Shown in pieces: positions 12,265 through 25,294 of a stretch of DNA of 64,000 nucleotides. Below the pieces are notes generated by a model. That model saw nothing but the letters and a program-made list of their open reading frames with translations, was not told where the DNA came from and did no database searches. Every line of letters starts with the position of its first letter. Position 1 is the first letter of the stretch. Origin of the DNA: Hydractinia symbiolongicarpus. Taxonomy: Eukaryota; Cnidaria; Hydrozoa; Anthoathecata; Hydractiniidae. Location: the NCBI RefSeq assembly GCF_029227915.1, contig NC_079881.1, positions 31,845,501-31,909,500 on the forward strand. The letters run 5' to 3'. The position numbers were made by a program, and so were the translations under genes.

Positions 12265-14496
12265 GAAGCGATACCACAGCGCCCAGTATAATCGCTGAGT
12301 TCCGGCAATCACGTCAAACTAAGAAGAATGTTATTTCTTGGAGTCCAATTGTCTCATTTATCATATTTATCAGGTCGCAGTCCAAAGTTAGTTCAATTTA
12401 GTCCTACAGTCAATCGTTTTATTGTTAAAAGCGATGCAACCTAGTAATATCAGAAAAATATCGCTATATACATGTTGGTACGAATAGGTGTCCAATCGTT
12501 GTAACTCAAACGGACTGACACCGTTAGAAAGTCAATGAAATGTAGTTTTTAAAGATGTCGCTATTTCTTTAGCACGCGACAACGGCTAGGATTGGTCCCA
12601 CAGTAAGAAATGACTCATTAATCTAAATTTTTAAAAGAAGCGCTACCACAGCGCCCAGTGTAATCGCTGAGTTCCGGCAATCATGTCAAATTAAGAAGAA
12701 TGTTATTTCCTGAAGTCCAATTTTCTAATTTATCACATTTATCAGGTCACAGTCCAAAGTTAGTTTAGTTAAATCCCACAGTCAATCTTTTCACTGTTAA
12801 AAACAATGCAACCTAGTAATATCAGATAAATATCGCTAAATACATGTTGGTACGAATATGTGACCCAACTGTTGTAACTCAAACGGACTGACACCGCTAC
12901 AAAGTCAATGAAATGTAGTTTTTGAAACCATCCCTATTTCTTCAGCGCGCGATAACGGCTAGGATTGGTCCCACAGTAAAAAATGACTTATTAATCTAAA
13001 CTTTTAAATGAAGCGCTACCACAGCGCCCAGTGTAATCGCTGAGTTCCGGCAATTATGTCAAATTAAGAAGAATGTTATTTCTTGGAGTCCAATTTTTTT
13101 CATTTATCACATTTATCAGGTCGCAGTCCGATGTTAGTTCAATTAAGTCCTGCAGTCAATCGTTTCATTGTTAAAAGCGACGTAACCTAATAATATCAGA
13201 AAAATATCGCTAAATACATGTTGGTACGAATAGGTGATCCAATCGTTGTAACTCAAACGGACTGACACCGTTAGAAAGTCAATGAAATGTAGTTTTTGAA
13301 ACTGTCGCTATTTCTTCCGCGCGCAATAACGGCTAGGATTGGTCCCCCAGTGAAAAATGACTTATTAATCTAAATTTTTAAATAAAGTGCAGTGCCCAGT
13401 GTAATGGCTGAGTTCCGGTAATCATGTCAAATTAAGAAGAATGTTATTTCTTGGAGTCCAATTTTCTTCATTTGTCACATTTATCAGGTCACAGTCCAAA
13501 GTTAGTTCAGTTAAGTCCCACAGTAAATCGTTTCACTATTAAAAACGATGCAACTTAGTAATATCAGATAAATATCGCTAAATACATGTTGGTACGATTA
13601 TGTGACCCAACCGTTGTAACTCAAACGGACTGACACCGCTACAAAGTCAATGAAATGTAGTTTTTGAAACTATCGCTATTTCTTCAGCGCACGATAACGG
13701 ATAGGATTGGCCCCACTGTAAAGAATGACTTATTTATCTAAATTTGTAAATGAAGCGCTACCACAGCAGTCAATATAATCGCTGAGTTCCGGCAATCACG
13801 TCAAATTAAGAAGAATGTTATTTCTTGGAGTCCAATTGTCTCATTTATCATATTTATCAGGTCGCAGTCCAAAGTTAGTTCAATTAAGTCCCACAGTCAA
13901 TCGTTTCATTGTTAAAAGCGATGCAACCTAGTAATATCAGAAAAATATCGCTAAATACATGTTGGTACGAATAGGTGACACAGCAGTTGAAACTCAAACG
14001 GACTGACACCGTTAGAAGCTCAGTGAAATATAGTATTTGAAACTGTCTTTATAACTTCAGCGCCAGCTAACGGCTAGGATTGGTCCCACAGAAAGATATG
14101 ACTCATTAATCTAAATTTTTAAAAGAAGCGCTACCACAGCGCCCAGTGTAATCGCTGAGTTCCGGCAATCATGTCAAATTACGAAGAATGTTATTTCTTG
14201 GAGTCCAATTGTCTCACTTTCACCTTTATCAGGTCACAGTCCATAATCAGTTCAATTAAGTCCTACAGTCAACTGTTTCATTGTTAAAAGCGATGCAACC
14301 TAGAAATATCAGAAAAATATCGCTAAGTACATGTTGGTACGAATTTGTGACCCAACCGTTATAACTCAAACGGACTGACACTGTTAGAAAGTCAATGAAA
14401 TGCAGTTTTTGAAACTGTCGCTATTTCTTCAGCGCGCGATAACGCCTAGGATTGGTCCGACAGTAAAAATTGACTTATTTATCTAAATTTTTAAAT
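12265..14496. repeat. Hexamer HOR copy 2 (2232 bp)
   Basis: Monomer starts: 12265 A, 12637 B, 13010 C, 13384 D, 13752 E, 14125 F, each 2232 bp (D 2232, F 2232) from its counterpart in copy 1. Private variants shared with copy 1 include GACGTAACCTAATAATATC in C, CAGCAGTTGAA/GCTC in E and CTTTAGCACGCGACAACGG in A. The exact conservation of unit length shows homogenisation of the whole 2.2-kb unit rather than of single monomers. Confidence 0.9.
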
Positions 14497-16728
14497 GAAG
14501 CGATACCACAGCGCCCAGTATAATCGCTGAGTTCCGGCAATCACGTCAAACTAAGAAGAATGTTATTTCTTGGAGTCCAATTGTCTCATTTATCATATTT
14601 ATCAGGTCGCAGTCCAAAGTTAGTTCAATTTAGTCCTACAGTCAATCGTTTTATTGTTAAAAGCGATGCAACCTAGTAATATCAGAAAAATATCGCTATA
14701 TACATGTTGGTACGAATAGGTGTCCAATCGTTGTAACTCAAACGGACTGACACCGTTAGAAAGTCAATGAAATGTAGTTTTTAAAGATGTCGCTATTTCT
14801 TTAGCACGCGACAACGGCTAGGATTGGTCCCACAGTAAGAAATGACTCATTAATCTAAATTTTTAAAAGAAGCGCTACCACAGCGCCCAGTGTAATCGCT
14901 GAGTTCCGGCAATCATGTCAAATTAAGAAGAATGTTATTTCCTGAAGTCCAATTTTCTCATTTATCACATTTATCAGGTCACAGTCCAAAGTTAGTTTAG
15001 TTAAATCCCACAGTCAATCTTTTCACTGTTAAAAACAATGCAACCTAGTAATATCAGATAAATATCGCTAAATACATGTTGGTACGAATATGTGACCCAA
15101 CTGTTGTAACTCAAACGGACTGACACCGCTACAAAGTCAATGAAATGTAGTTTTTGAAACCATCCCTATTTCTTCAGCGCGCGATAACGGCTAGGATTGG
15201 TCCCACAGTAAAAAATGACTTATTAATCTAAACTTTTAAATGAAGCGCTACCACAGCGCCCAGTGTAATCGCTGAGTTCCGGCAATTATGTCAAATTAAG
15301 AAGAATGTTATTTCTTGGAGTCCAATTTTTTTCATTTATCACATTTATCAGGTCGCAGTCCGATGTTAGTTCAATTAAGTCCTACAGTCAATCGTTTCAT
15401 TGTTAAAAGCGACGTAACCTAATAATATCAGAAAAATATCGCTAAATACATGTTGGTACGAATAGGTGATCCAATCGTTGTAACTCAAACGGACTGACAC
15501 CGTTAGAAAGTCAATGAAATGTAGTTTTTGAAACTGTCGCTATTTCTTCCGCGCGCAATAACGGCTAGGATTGGTTCCCCAGTGAAAAATGACTTATTAA
15601 TCTAAATTTTTAAATAAAGTGCAGTGCCCAGTGTAATGGCTGAGTTCCGGTAATCATGTCAAATTAAGAAGAATGTTATTTCTTGGAGTCCAATTTTCTT
15701 CATTTGTCACATTTATCAGGTCACAGTCCAAAGTTAGTTCAGTTAAGTCCCACAGTAAATCGTTTCACTATTAAAAACGATGCAACTTAGTAATATCAGA
15801 TAAATATCGCTAAATACATGTTGGTACGATTATGTGACCCAACCGTTGTAACTCAAACGGACTGACACCGCTACAAAGTCAATGAAATGTAGTTTTTGAA
15901 ACTATCGCTATTTCTTCAGCGCACGATAACGGATAGGATTGGCCCCACTGTAAAGAATGACTTATTTATCTAAATTTGTAAATGAAGCGCTACCACAGCA
16001 GTCAATATAATCGCTGAGTTCCGGCAATCACGTCAAATTAAGAAGAATGTTATTTCTTGGAGTCCAATTGTCTCATTTATCATATTTATCAGGTCGCAGT
16101 CCAAAGTTAGTTCAATTAAGTCCCACAGTCAATCGTTTCATTGTTAAAAGCGATGCAACCTAGTAATATCAGAAAAATATCGCTAAATACATGTTGGTAC
16201 GAATAGGTGACACAGCAGTTGAAACTCAAACGGACTGACACCGTTAGAAGCTCAGTGAAATATAGTATTTGAAACTGTCTTTATAACTTCAGCGCCAGCT
16301 AACGGCTAGGATTGGTCCCACAGAAAGATATGACTCATTAATCTAAATTTTTAAAAGAAGCGCTACCACAGCGCCCAGTGTAATCGCTGAGTTCCGGCAA
16401 TCATGTCAAATTACGAAGAATGTTATTTCCTGGAGTCCAATTGTCTCACTTTCACCTTTATCAGGTCACAGTCCATAATCAGTTCAATTAAGTCCTACAG
16501 TCAACCGTTTCATTGTTAAAGGCGATGCAACCTAGAAATATCAGAAAAATATCGCTAAGTACATGTTGGTACGAATTTGTGACCCAACCGTTATAACTCA
16601 AACGGACTGACACCGTTAGAAAGTCAATGAAATGCAGTTTTTGAAACTGTCGCTATTTCTTCAGCGCGCGATAACGCCTAGGATTGGTCCGACAGTAAAA
16701 ATTGACTTATTTATCTAAATTTTTAAAT
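14497..16728. repeat. Hexamer HOR copy 3 (2232 bp)
   Basis: Monomer starts: 14497 A, 14869 B, 15242 C, 15616 D, 15984 E, 16357 F. It is nearly identical to copy 2. The terminal F monomer departs most (TTTCCTGGAG, GTCAACCG, AAAGGCGATG, GACACCG), as expected if exchange switched template near the edge of the homogenised block. Confidence 0.9.
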
Positions 16729-18586
16729 GAAGCGATACCACAGCGCCCAGTATAATCGCTGAGTTCCGGCAATTACGTCAAATTAAGAAGAATGTTATTT
16801 CTTGGAGTCCAATTGTCTCATTTATCATATTTATCAGGTCGCAGTCCAAAGTTAGTTCAATTTAGTCCTACAGTCAATCGTTTTATTGTTAAAAGCGATG
16901 CAACCTAGTAATATCAGAAAAATATCGCTATATACATGTTTGTACGAATAGGTGTCCAATCGTTGTAACTCAAACGGACTGACACCGCTACAAAGTCAAT
17001 GAAATGTAGTTTTTGAAACCATCCCTATTTCTTCAGCGAGCGATAACGGCTAGGATTGGTCCCACAGTAAAAAATGACTTATTAATCTAAATTTTTAAAT
17101 GAACCGCTACCAAAGGGCCCAGTGTAATCGCTGAGTTCCGGCAATTATGTCAAATTAAGAAGAATGTTATTTCTTGGAGTCCAATTTTTTTCATTTATCA
17201 CATTTATCAGGTCGCAGTCCGATGTTAGTTCAATTAAGTCCTACAGTCAATCGTTTCATTGTTAAAAGCGATGCAACCTAGTAATATCAGAAAAATATCG
17301 CTAAATACATGTTGGTACGAATAGGTGATCCAATCGTTGTAACTCAAACGCACTGACACCGTTAGAAAGTCAATGAAATGTAGTTTTTGAAACTGTCGCT
17401 ATTTCTTCCGCGCGCGATAACGGCTAGGATTGGTCCCCCAGTGAAAAATGACTTATTAATCTAAATTTTTAAATGAAGTGCAGTGCCCAGTGTAATGGCT
17501 GAGTTCCGGCAATCATGTCAAATTAAGAAGAATGTTATTTCTTGGAGTCAAATTTTCTTCATTTGTCACATTTATCAGGTCACAGTCCAAAGTTAGTTCA
17601 GTTAAGACCCACAGTAAATCGTTTCATTGTTAAAAACGATGCAACTTAGTAATATCAGATAAAAATCGCTAAATACATGTTGGTACGATTATGTGACCCA
17701 ACCGTTGTAACTCAAACGGACTGACACCGCTACAAAGTCAATGAAATGTAGTTTTTGAAACTATCGCTATTTTTTCAGCGCACGATAACGGATAGGATTG
17801 GCCCCACTGTAAAGAATGACTTATTTATCTAAATTTGTAAATGAAGCGCTACAACAGCAGTCAATATAATCGCTGAGTTCCGGCAATCACGTCAAATTAA
17901 GAAGAATGTTATTTCTTGGAGTCCAATTGTCTCATTTATCATATTTATCAGATCGCAGTCCAAAGTTAGTTCAATTAAGTCCCACAGTCAATCGTTTCAT
18001 TGTTAAAAGCGATGCAACCTAGTAATATCAGAAAAATATAGCTAAATACATGTTGGTGCGAATAGGTGACACAGCAGTTGAAACTCAAACGGACTGACAC
18101 CGTTAGAAGCTCAGTGAAATGTAGTATTTGAAACTGTCTTTATAACTTCAGCGCCAGCTAACGGCTAGGATTGGTCCCACAGAAAGAAATGACTCATTAA
18201 TCTAAATTTTTAAAAGAAGCGCTACCACAGCGCCCAGTGTAATCGCTGAGATCCGGCAATCATGTCAAATTACGAAGAATGTTATTTCTTGGAGTCCAAT
18301 TGTCTCACTTTCACCTTTATCAGGTCACAGTCCATAATCAGTTCAATAAAGTCCTACAGTCAACCGTTTCATTGTTAAAAGCGATGCAACCTAGTAATAT
18401 CAGAAAAATATCGCTAAGTACATGTTGGTACGAATTTGTGACCAACCGTTATAACTCAAACGGACTGACACCGTTAGAAAGTCAATGAAATGCAGTTTTT
18501 GAAACTGTCGCTATTTCTTCAGCGCGCGATAACGCCTAGGATTGGTCCGACAGTAAAAATTGACTTATTTATCTAAATTTTTAAAT
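16729..18586. repeat. Five-monomer derivative of the hexamer, led by an A/B fusion
   Basis: Monomer starts: 16729 A/B hybrid, 17101 C (start mutated to GAACCGCTACCAAAGGGCCC), 17475 D, 17843 E, 18216 F; total 1858 bp. The first monomer carries type A markers (GCGATACC, GCTATATACATG, GGTGTCCAATCG) up to about 16961. It carries type B markers (CGCTACAAAG, CCATCCCTATTT) after 16987. One monomer is missing relative to the hexamer. This is the expected product of an unequal crossover within the 26 bases common to A and B. Confidence 0.88.
16962..16987. other. Inferred crossover interval in the A/B hybrid monomer
   Basis: These bases are identical in the A and B monomers of the hexamer and separate the last A-specific marker (GTCCAATC before it) from the first B-specific marker (CTACAAAG after it). 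The interval coincides with the conserved CCGTT/AACGG core. Exchange or conversion could have happened anywhere inside it. Confidence 0.75.
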
Positions 18587-21500
18587 GAAGTGATACCACA
18601 GCGCCCAGTATAATCGCTGAGTTCCGGCAATCACGTCAAATTAAGAAGAATGTTATTTCTTGGAGTCCAATTGTCTCATTTATCATATTTATCAGGTCGC
18701 AGTCCAAAGTTAGTTCAATTTAGTCCTACAGTCAATCGTTTTATTGTTAAAAGCGATGCAACCTAGTAATATCAGAAAAATATTGCTATATACATGTTGG
18801 TACGAATAGGTGTTCAATCGTTGTAACTTAAACGGACTGACACCGTTAGAAAGTCAATGAAATGTAGTTTTTGAAGATGTCGCTATTTCTTCAGCACGCG
18901 ATAACGGCTAGGATTGGTCCCACAGTAAGAAATGACTCATTAATCTAAATTTTTAAAAGAAGCGCTACCACAGAGCCCAGTGTAATCGCTGAGTTCCGGC
19001 AATTATGTCAAATAAAGAAGAATGTTATTTCTTGGAGTCCAATTTTTTTCATTTATCACATTTATCAGGTCGCAGTCCGATGTTAGTTCAATTAAGTCCT
19101 ACAGTCAATCGTTTGATTGTTAAAAGCGATGCAACCTAGTAATATCAGAAAAATATCGCTAAATACATGTTGGTACGAATAGGTGATCCAATCGTTGTAA
19201 CTCAAACGGACTGACACCGTTAGAAAGTCAAAGAAATGTAGTTTTTGAAACTGTCGCTATTTCTTCCGCGCGCGATAACGGCTAGGATTGGTCCCGCAGT
19301 AAAAAATGACTTATTAATCTGAATTTTTTAATGAAGCGCTACCACAGCGCCCAGTATAATCGCTGAGTTCCGGCAATCACGTCAAATTAAGAAGAATGTT
19401 ATTTGCTGGAGTCCAATTTTCTCATTTATCACATTTATCAGGTCACAGTCCAAAGTTAGTTTAGTTAAATCCCACAGTCAATCTTTTCGCTGTTAAAAAC
19501 GATGCAACCTAGTAATATCAGATAAATATCGCTAAATACATGTTGGTACGAATATGTGACCCAACCGTTGTAACTCAAACGGACTGACACCGCTACAAAG
19601 TCAATGAAATGTAGTTTTTGAAGCTATCCCTATTTCTTCAGCGCGCGATAACGGATAGGATTGGTCCCACAGTAAAGAATGACTTATTAATCTAAATTTT
19701 TAAATGAAGCGCTACCACAGCGCCCAGTATAATCGCTGAGTTCCGGCAATTATGTCAAATTAAGAAGAATGTTATTTCTTGGAGTCCAATTTTTTTCATG
19801 TATCACATTTATCAGGTCGTAGTCCGATGTTAGTTCAATTAAGTCCTACAGTCAATCGTTTCATTGTTAAAAGCGATGCAACCTAGTAATATCAGAAAAA
19901 TATCGCTAAATACATGTTGGTACGAATAGGTGATCCAATCGTTGTAACTCAAACGGACTGACACCGTTAGAAAGTCAAAGAAATGTAGTTTTTGAATTTG
20001 TCGCTATTTCTTCCGCGCGCGATAACTGCTAGGATTGGTCCCGCAGTAAAAAATGACTTATTAATCTGAATTTTTTAATGAAGCGCTACCACAGCGCTCA
20101 GTGTAATGGCTGAGTTCCGGCAATCATGTCAAATTAAGAAGAATGTTATTTCTTGGAGTCCAATTGTCTCATTTATCATATTTATCAGGTCGCAGTCCAA
20201 AGTTAGTTCAATTAAGACCCACAGTCGATCGTTTCATTGTTAAAAGCAATGCAACCTAGTAATATCAGAAAAATATCGCAAAATACATGTTGGTACGAAT
20301 AGGTGACACAGCAGTTGAAACTCAAACGGACTGACACCGTTAGAAGCTTAGTGAAATGTAGTATTTGAAACTGTCTTTATAACTGCAGCGCCAGCTAACG
20401 GCTAGGATTGGTCCCACAGAAAGAAATGACTCATTAATCTAAATTTTTAAAAGAAGCGCTACCACAGCGCCCGGTGTAATCGCTGAGTTCCGGCAATCAT
20501 GTCAAATTACGAAGAATGTTATTTCTTGGAGTCCAATTGTCTCACTTTCACCTTTATCAGGTCACAGTCCATAATCAGTTCAATTAAGTCCTACAGTCAA
20601 CCGTTTCATTGTTAAAAGCGATGCAACCTAGTAATATCAGAAAAATATCGCTAAGTACATGTTGGTACGAATTTGTGACCCAACCGTTATAACTCAAACG
20701 GACTGACACCGTTAGAAAGTCAAAGAAATGTAGTTTTTAAAACTGTCGCTATTTCTACCGCGAGCGATAACGGCTAGGATTGGTCCCGCAGTAAAAAATG
20801 ACTAATTAATCTAAATTTTTTAATGAAGCGCTACCACAGCGCCCAGTGTAATGGCTGAGTACCGGCAATCATGTCAAATTACGAAGAATGCTATTTCTTG
20901 GAGTCCAATTGTCTCACTTTCACCTTTATCAGATCACAGTCCATAATCAGTTCAATTAAGTCCTACAGTCAACCGTTTCATTGTTAAAAGCGATGCAACC
21001 TAGTAATATCAGAAAAATATCGCTAAGTACATGTTTGTACGAATATGTGACCCAACCGTTATAACTCAAACGGACTGACACCGTTAGAAAGTCAATGAAA
21101 TGCAGTTTTTGAAACTGTCGCTATTTCTTCAGCGCGCGATAACGCCTAGGATTGGTCCGACAGTAAAAATTGACTTATTTATCTAAATTTTTAAATGAAG
21201 CGATACCACAGCGCCCAGTATAATCGCTGAGTTCCGGCAATCACGTCAAATTAAGAAGAATGTTATTTCTTGGAGTCCAATTGTCTCATTTATCATATTT
21301 ATCAGGTCGCAGTCCAAAGTTAGTTCAATTTAGTCCTACAGTCAATCGTTTTATTGTTAAAAGCGATGCAACCTAGTAATATCAGAAAAATATCGCTATA
21401 TACTTGTTGGTACGAATATGAGACCCAACCGTTGTAACTCAAACGGACTGACACCGTTAAAAAGTCAATGAAATGTAGTTTTTGAAGATGTCGCTATTTC

Positions 21501-24500
21501 TTCAGCACGCGACAACGGCTAGGATTGGTCCCACAGTAAGAAATGACTCATTAATCTAAATTTTTAAAAGAAGCGCTACCACAGCGCCCAGTGTAATCGC
21601 TGAGTTCCGGCAATCATGTCAAATTAAGAAGAATGTTATTTCCTGGAGTCCAATTTTCTCATTTATCACATTTATCAGGTCACAGTCCAAATTTAGTTTA
21701 GTTAAATCCCAGAGTCAATCTTTTCACTGTTAAAAACGATGCAACCTAGTAATATCAGATAGATATCGCTAAATACATGTTGGTACGAATATGAGACCCA
21801 ACCGTTGTAACTCAAACGGACTGACACCGCCACAAAGTCAAGGAAATGTAGTTTTTGAAACCATCCCTATTTCTTCAGCGCGCGATAACGGCTAGGATTG
21901 GTCACACAGTAAAAAATGACTTATTAATCTAAATTTTTAAATGAAGCGCTACCACAGCCCCCAGTGTAATCGCTGAGTTCCGGCAATTATGTCAAATTAA
22001 GAAGAATGTTATTTCTTGGAGTCCAATTTTTTTCATTTATCACATTTATCAGGTCGCAATCCGATGTTAGTTCAATTAAGTCCTATAGTCAATCGTTTCA
22101 TTGTTAAAAGCGATGCAACCTAGTAATATCAGAAAAATATCGCTAAATACATGTTGGTAAGAATAGGTGATCCAATCGTTGTAACTCAAACGGACTGACA
22201 CCGTTAGAAAGTCAATGAAATGTAGTTTTTGAAATTGTCGCTATTTCTTCCGCGCGCGATAACGGCTAGGATTGGTTCCCCAGTGAAAAATGACTTATTA
22301 ATCTAAATTTTTAAATGAAGTGAAGTGCCCAGTGTAATGGCTGAGTTCCGGCAATCATGTCAAATTAAGAAGAATGTTATTTCTTGGAGTCCAATTTTCT
22401 TCATTTGTCAAATTTATCAGGTCACAGTCCAAAGTTAGTTCAGTTAAGTCACACAGTAAATCGTTTCACTGTTAAAAACGATGCAACTTAGTAATATCAG
22501 ATAAATATCGCTAAATATATGTTGGCACGATTATGTGACCCAACCGTTGTAACTTAAACGGACTGACACCGCTACAAAGTCAATGAAATTTAGTTTTTGA
22601 AACTATCGCTATTTCTTCAGCGCACGATAACGGATAGGATTGGCCCAACTGTAAAGTATGACTTATTTATCTAAATTTGTAAATGAAGCGCTACCACAGC
22701 AGTCAATATAATCGCTGAGTTCCGGCAATCACGTCAAATTAAGAAGAATTTTATTTCTTGGAGTCCAATTGTCTCATTTATCATATTTATCAGGTCGCAG
22801 TCCAAAGTTAGTTCAATTAAGTCCCACAGTCAATCGTTTTATTGTTAAAAGCGATGCAACCTAGTAATATCAGAAAAATATCGCTAAATACATGTTGGTA
22901 CGAATAGGTGACACAGCCGTTGTAACTCAAACGGACTGACACCGCTACAAAGTCAATGAAATGTAGCTTTTGAAGCTATCCCTATTTCTTCAGCGCGCGA
23001 TAACGGATAGGATTGGTCCCACAGTAAAGAATGACTTATTTATCTAAATTTTTAAATGAAGCGCTACCACAGCGCCCAGTATAAACGCTGAGTTCCGGCA
23101 ATTATGTCAAATTAAGAAGAATGTTATTTCTTGGAGTCCAATTTTTTTCATTTATCACATTTATCAGGTCGCAGTCCGATGTTAGTTCAATTAAGTCCTA
23201 CAGTCAATCGTTTCATTGTTAAAAGCGATGCAACCTAGTAATATCACAAAAATATCGCTAAATACATGTTGGTACGAATAGGTGATCCAATCGTTGTAAC
23301 TCAAACGGACTGACACCGTTAGAAAGTCAATGAAATGTAGTTTTTGAAACTGTCGCTATTTCTTCCGCGTGCGATAACGGCTAGGATTGGTCCCCCAGTG
23401 AAAAATGACTTATTAATCTAAATTTTTAAAAGAAGCGCTACCACAGCGCCCAGTGTAATCGCTGAGTTCCGGCAATCATGTCAAATTACGAAGAATGTTA
23501 TTTCTTGGAGTCCAATTGTCTCACTTTCACCTTTATCAGGTCACAGTCCATAATCAGTTCAATTAAGTCCTACAGTCAACCATTTCATTGTTAAAAGCGG
23601 TGCAACCTAGTAATATCAGAAAAATATCGCTAAGTACATGTTGGTACGAATTTGTGACCCAACCGTTATAACTCAAACGGACTGACACCGTTAGAAAGTC
23701 AATGAAATGCAGTTTTTGAAACTGTCGCTATTTCTTCAGCGCTCGATAACGCCTAGGATTGTTCTGACAGTAAAAATTGACTTATTTATCTAAATTTTTA
23801 AATGAAGCGATACCACAGCGCCCAGTATAATCGCTGAGTTCCGGCAATCACGTCAAATTAAGAAGAATGTTATTTCTTGGAGTCCAATTGTCTCATTTAT
23901 CATATTTATCAGGTCGCAGTCCAAAGTTAGTTCAATTTAGTCCTACAGTCAATCGTTTTATTGTTAAAAGCGATGCAACCTAGTAATATCAGAAAAATAT
24001 CGCTATATACATGTTGGTACGAATAGGTGTCCAATCGTTGTAACTCAAACGGACTGACACCGTTAGAAAGTCAATGAAATGTAGTTTTTGAAGATGTCGC
24101 TATTTCTTCAGCGCGCGATAACAGCTAGGATTGGTCCCACAGTAAAAATTGACTTATTTATCTAAATTTTTAAATGAAGCGCCACCACAGCGCCCAGTGT
24201 AATCGCTGAGTTTCGGCAATCATGTCAAATTAAGAAGAATGTTATTTCCTGGAGTCCAATTTTCTCATTTATCACATTTATCAGGTCACAGTCCAAAGTT
24301 AGTTTAGTTAAATCCCACAGTCAATCTTTTCACTGTTAAAAACGATGCAACCTAGTAATATCAGATTAATATCGCTAAATACATGTTGGTACGAATATGT
24401 GACCCAACCGTTGTAACTCAAACGGACTGACACCGCTACAAAGTCAATGAAATGTAGTTTTTGAAGCTATCCCTATTTCTTCAGCGCGCGATAACGGATA

Positions 24501-25294
24501 GGATTGGTCCCACAGTAAAGAATGACTTATTTATCTAAATTTTTAAATGAAGCGCTACCACAGCGCCCAGTATAAACGCTGAGTTCCGGCAATTATGTCA
24601 AATTAAGAAGAATGTTATTTCTTGGAGTCCAATTTTTTTCATTTATCACATTTATCAGGTCGCAGTCCGATGTTAGTTCCATTAAGTCCTACAGTCAATC
24701 GTTTCATTGTTAAAAGCGATGCAACCTAGTAATATCAGAACAATATCGCTAAATACATGTTGGTACGAATAGGTGACACAGCCGTTGAAACTCAAACGGA
24801 CTGACAGCGTTAGAAGCTCAGTGAAATGCAGTTTTCGAAACTGTCGCTATTTCTTCAGCGCGCGATAACGCCTAGGATTGGTCCGACAGTAAAAATTGAC
24901 TTATTTATCTAAATTTTTAAATGAAGCGATACCACAGCGCCCAGTATAATCGCTGAGTTCCGGCAATCACGTCAAATTAAGAAGAATGTTATTTCTTGGA
25001 GTCCAATTGTCTCATTTATCATATTTATCAGGTCGCAGTCCAAAGTTAGTTCAATTTAGTCCTACCGTCAATCGTTTTATTGTTAAAAGCGATGCAACCT
25101 AGTATCATCAGAAAAATATCGCTATATACATGTTGGTACGAATATGTGTCCAATCGTTGTAACTCAAACGGACTGACACCGTTAGAAAGTCAATGAAATG
25201 TAGTTTTTGAAGATGTCGCTATTTCTTCAGCACGCGATAACGGCTAGGATTGGTCCCGCAGTAAAAAATGACTTATTAATCTAAATTTTTTAAT
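18587..25294. repeat. Shuffled A-F block (18 monomers)
   Basis: Monomer starts: 18587, 18959, 19333, 19706, 20080, 20453, 20825, 21197, 21570, 21943, 22317, 22685, 23058, 23432, 23804, 24176, 24549, 24923. The same types as the hexamer appear but in broken order, for example A followed directly by C at 18587-19332. 22685 is an E/B hybrid, with GTGACACAGCCG joined to CGCTACAAAG. 24549 begins as C and ends as F. B-like copies with GAAGCTATCC recur at 19333, 22685 and 24176. The last type D monomer of the window is at 22317. No unit repeats in register here. Confidence 0.75.

Larger units (their letters stand above)
6705..22684. repeat. Zone containing all eight type D (6-bp deleted, ~368-bp) monomers
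   Basis: Monomers starting at 6705, 8184, 8921, 11152, 13384, 15616, 17475 and 22317 begin GAAGTGCAGTGCCCAG or close to it, instead of GAAGCGCTACCACAGCGCCCAG. They lose 6 bp that include the left arm of the hairpin box and are 367-368 bp long. None was seen left of 6.7 kb or right of 22.7 kb. The deletion is therefore a marker of one local expansion, and most copies spread with the hexamer. Confidence 0.82.

Noticed and set aside
18279-18488. Open reading frame of 69 codons on the + strand
   Set aside because: It lies wholly inside one monomer (18216-18586) and stays open only because of private changes, including a 1-bp loss at about 18442 (GTGACCAACC instead of GTGACCCAACC). Sister monomers are closed in that frame, and there is no coding signature.
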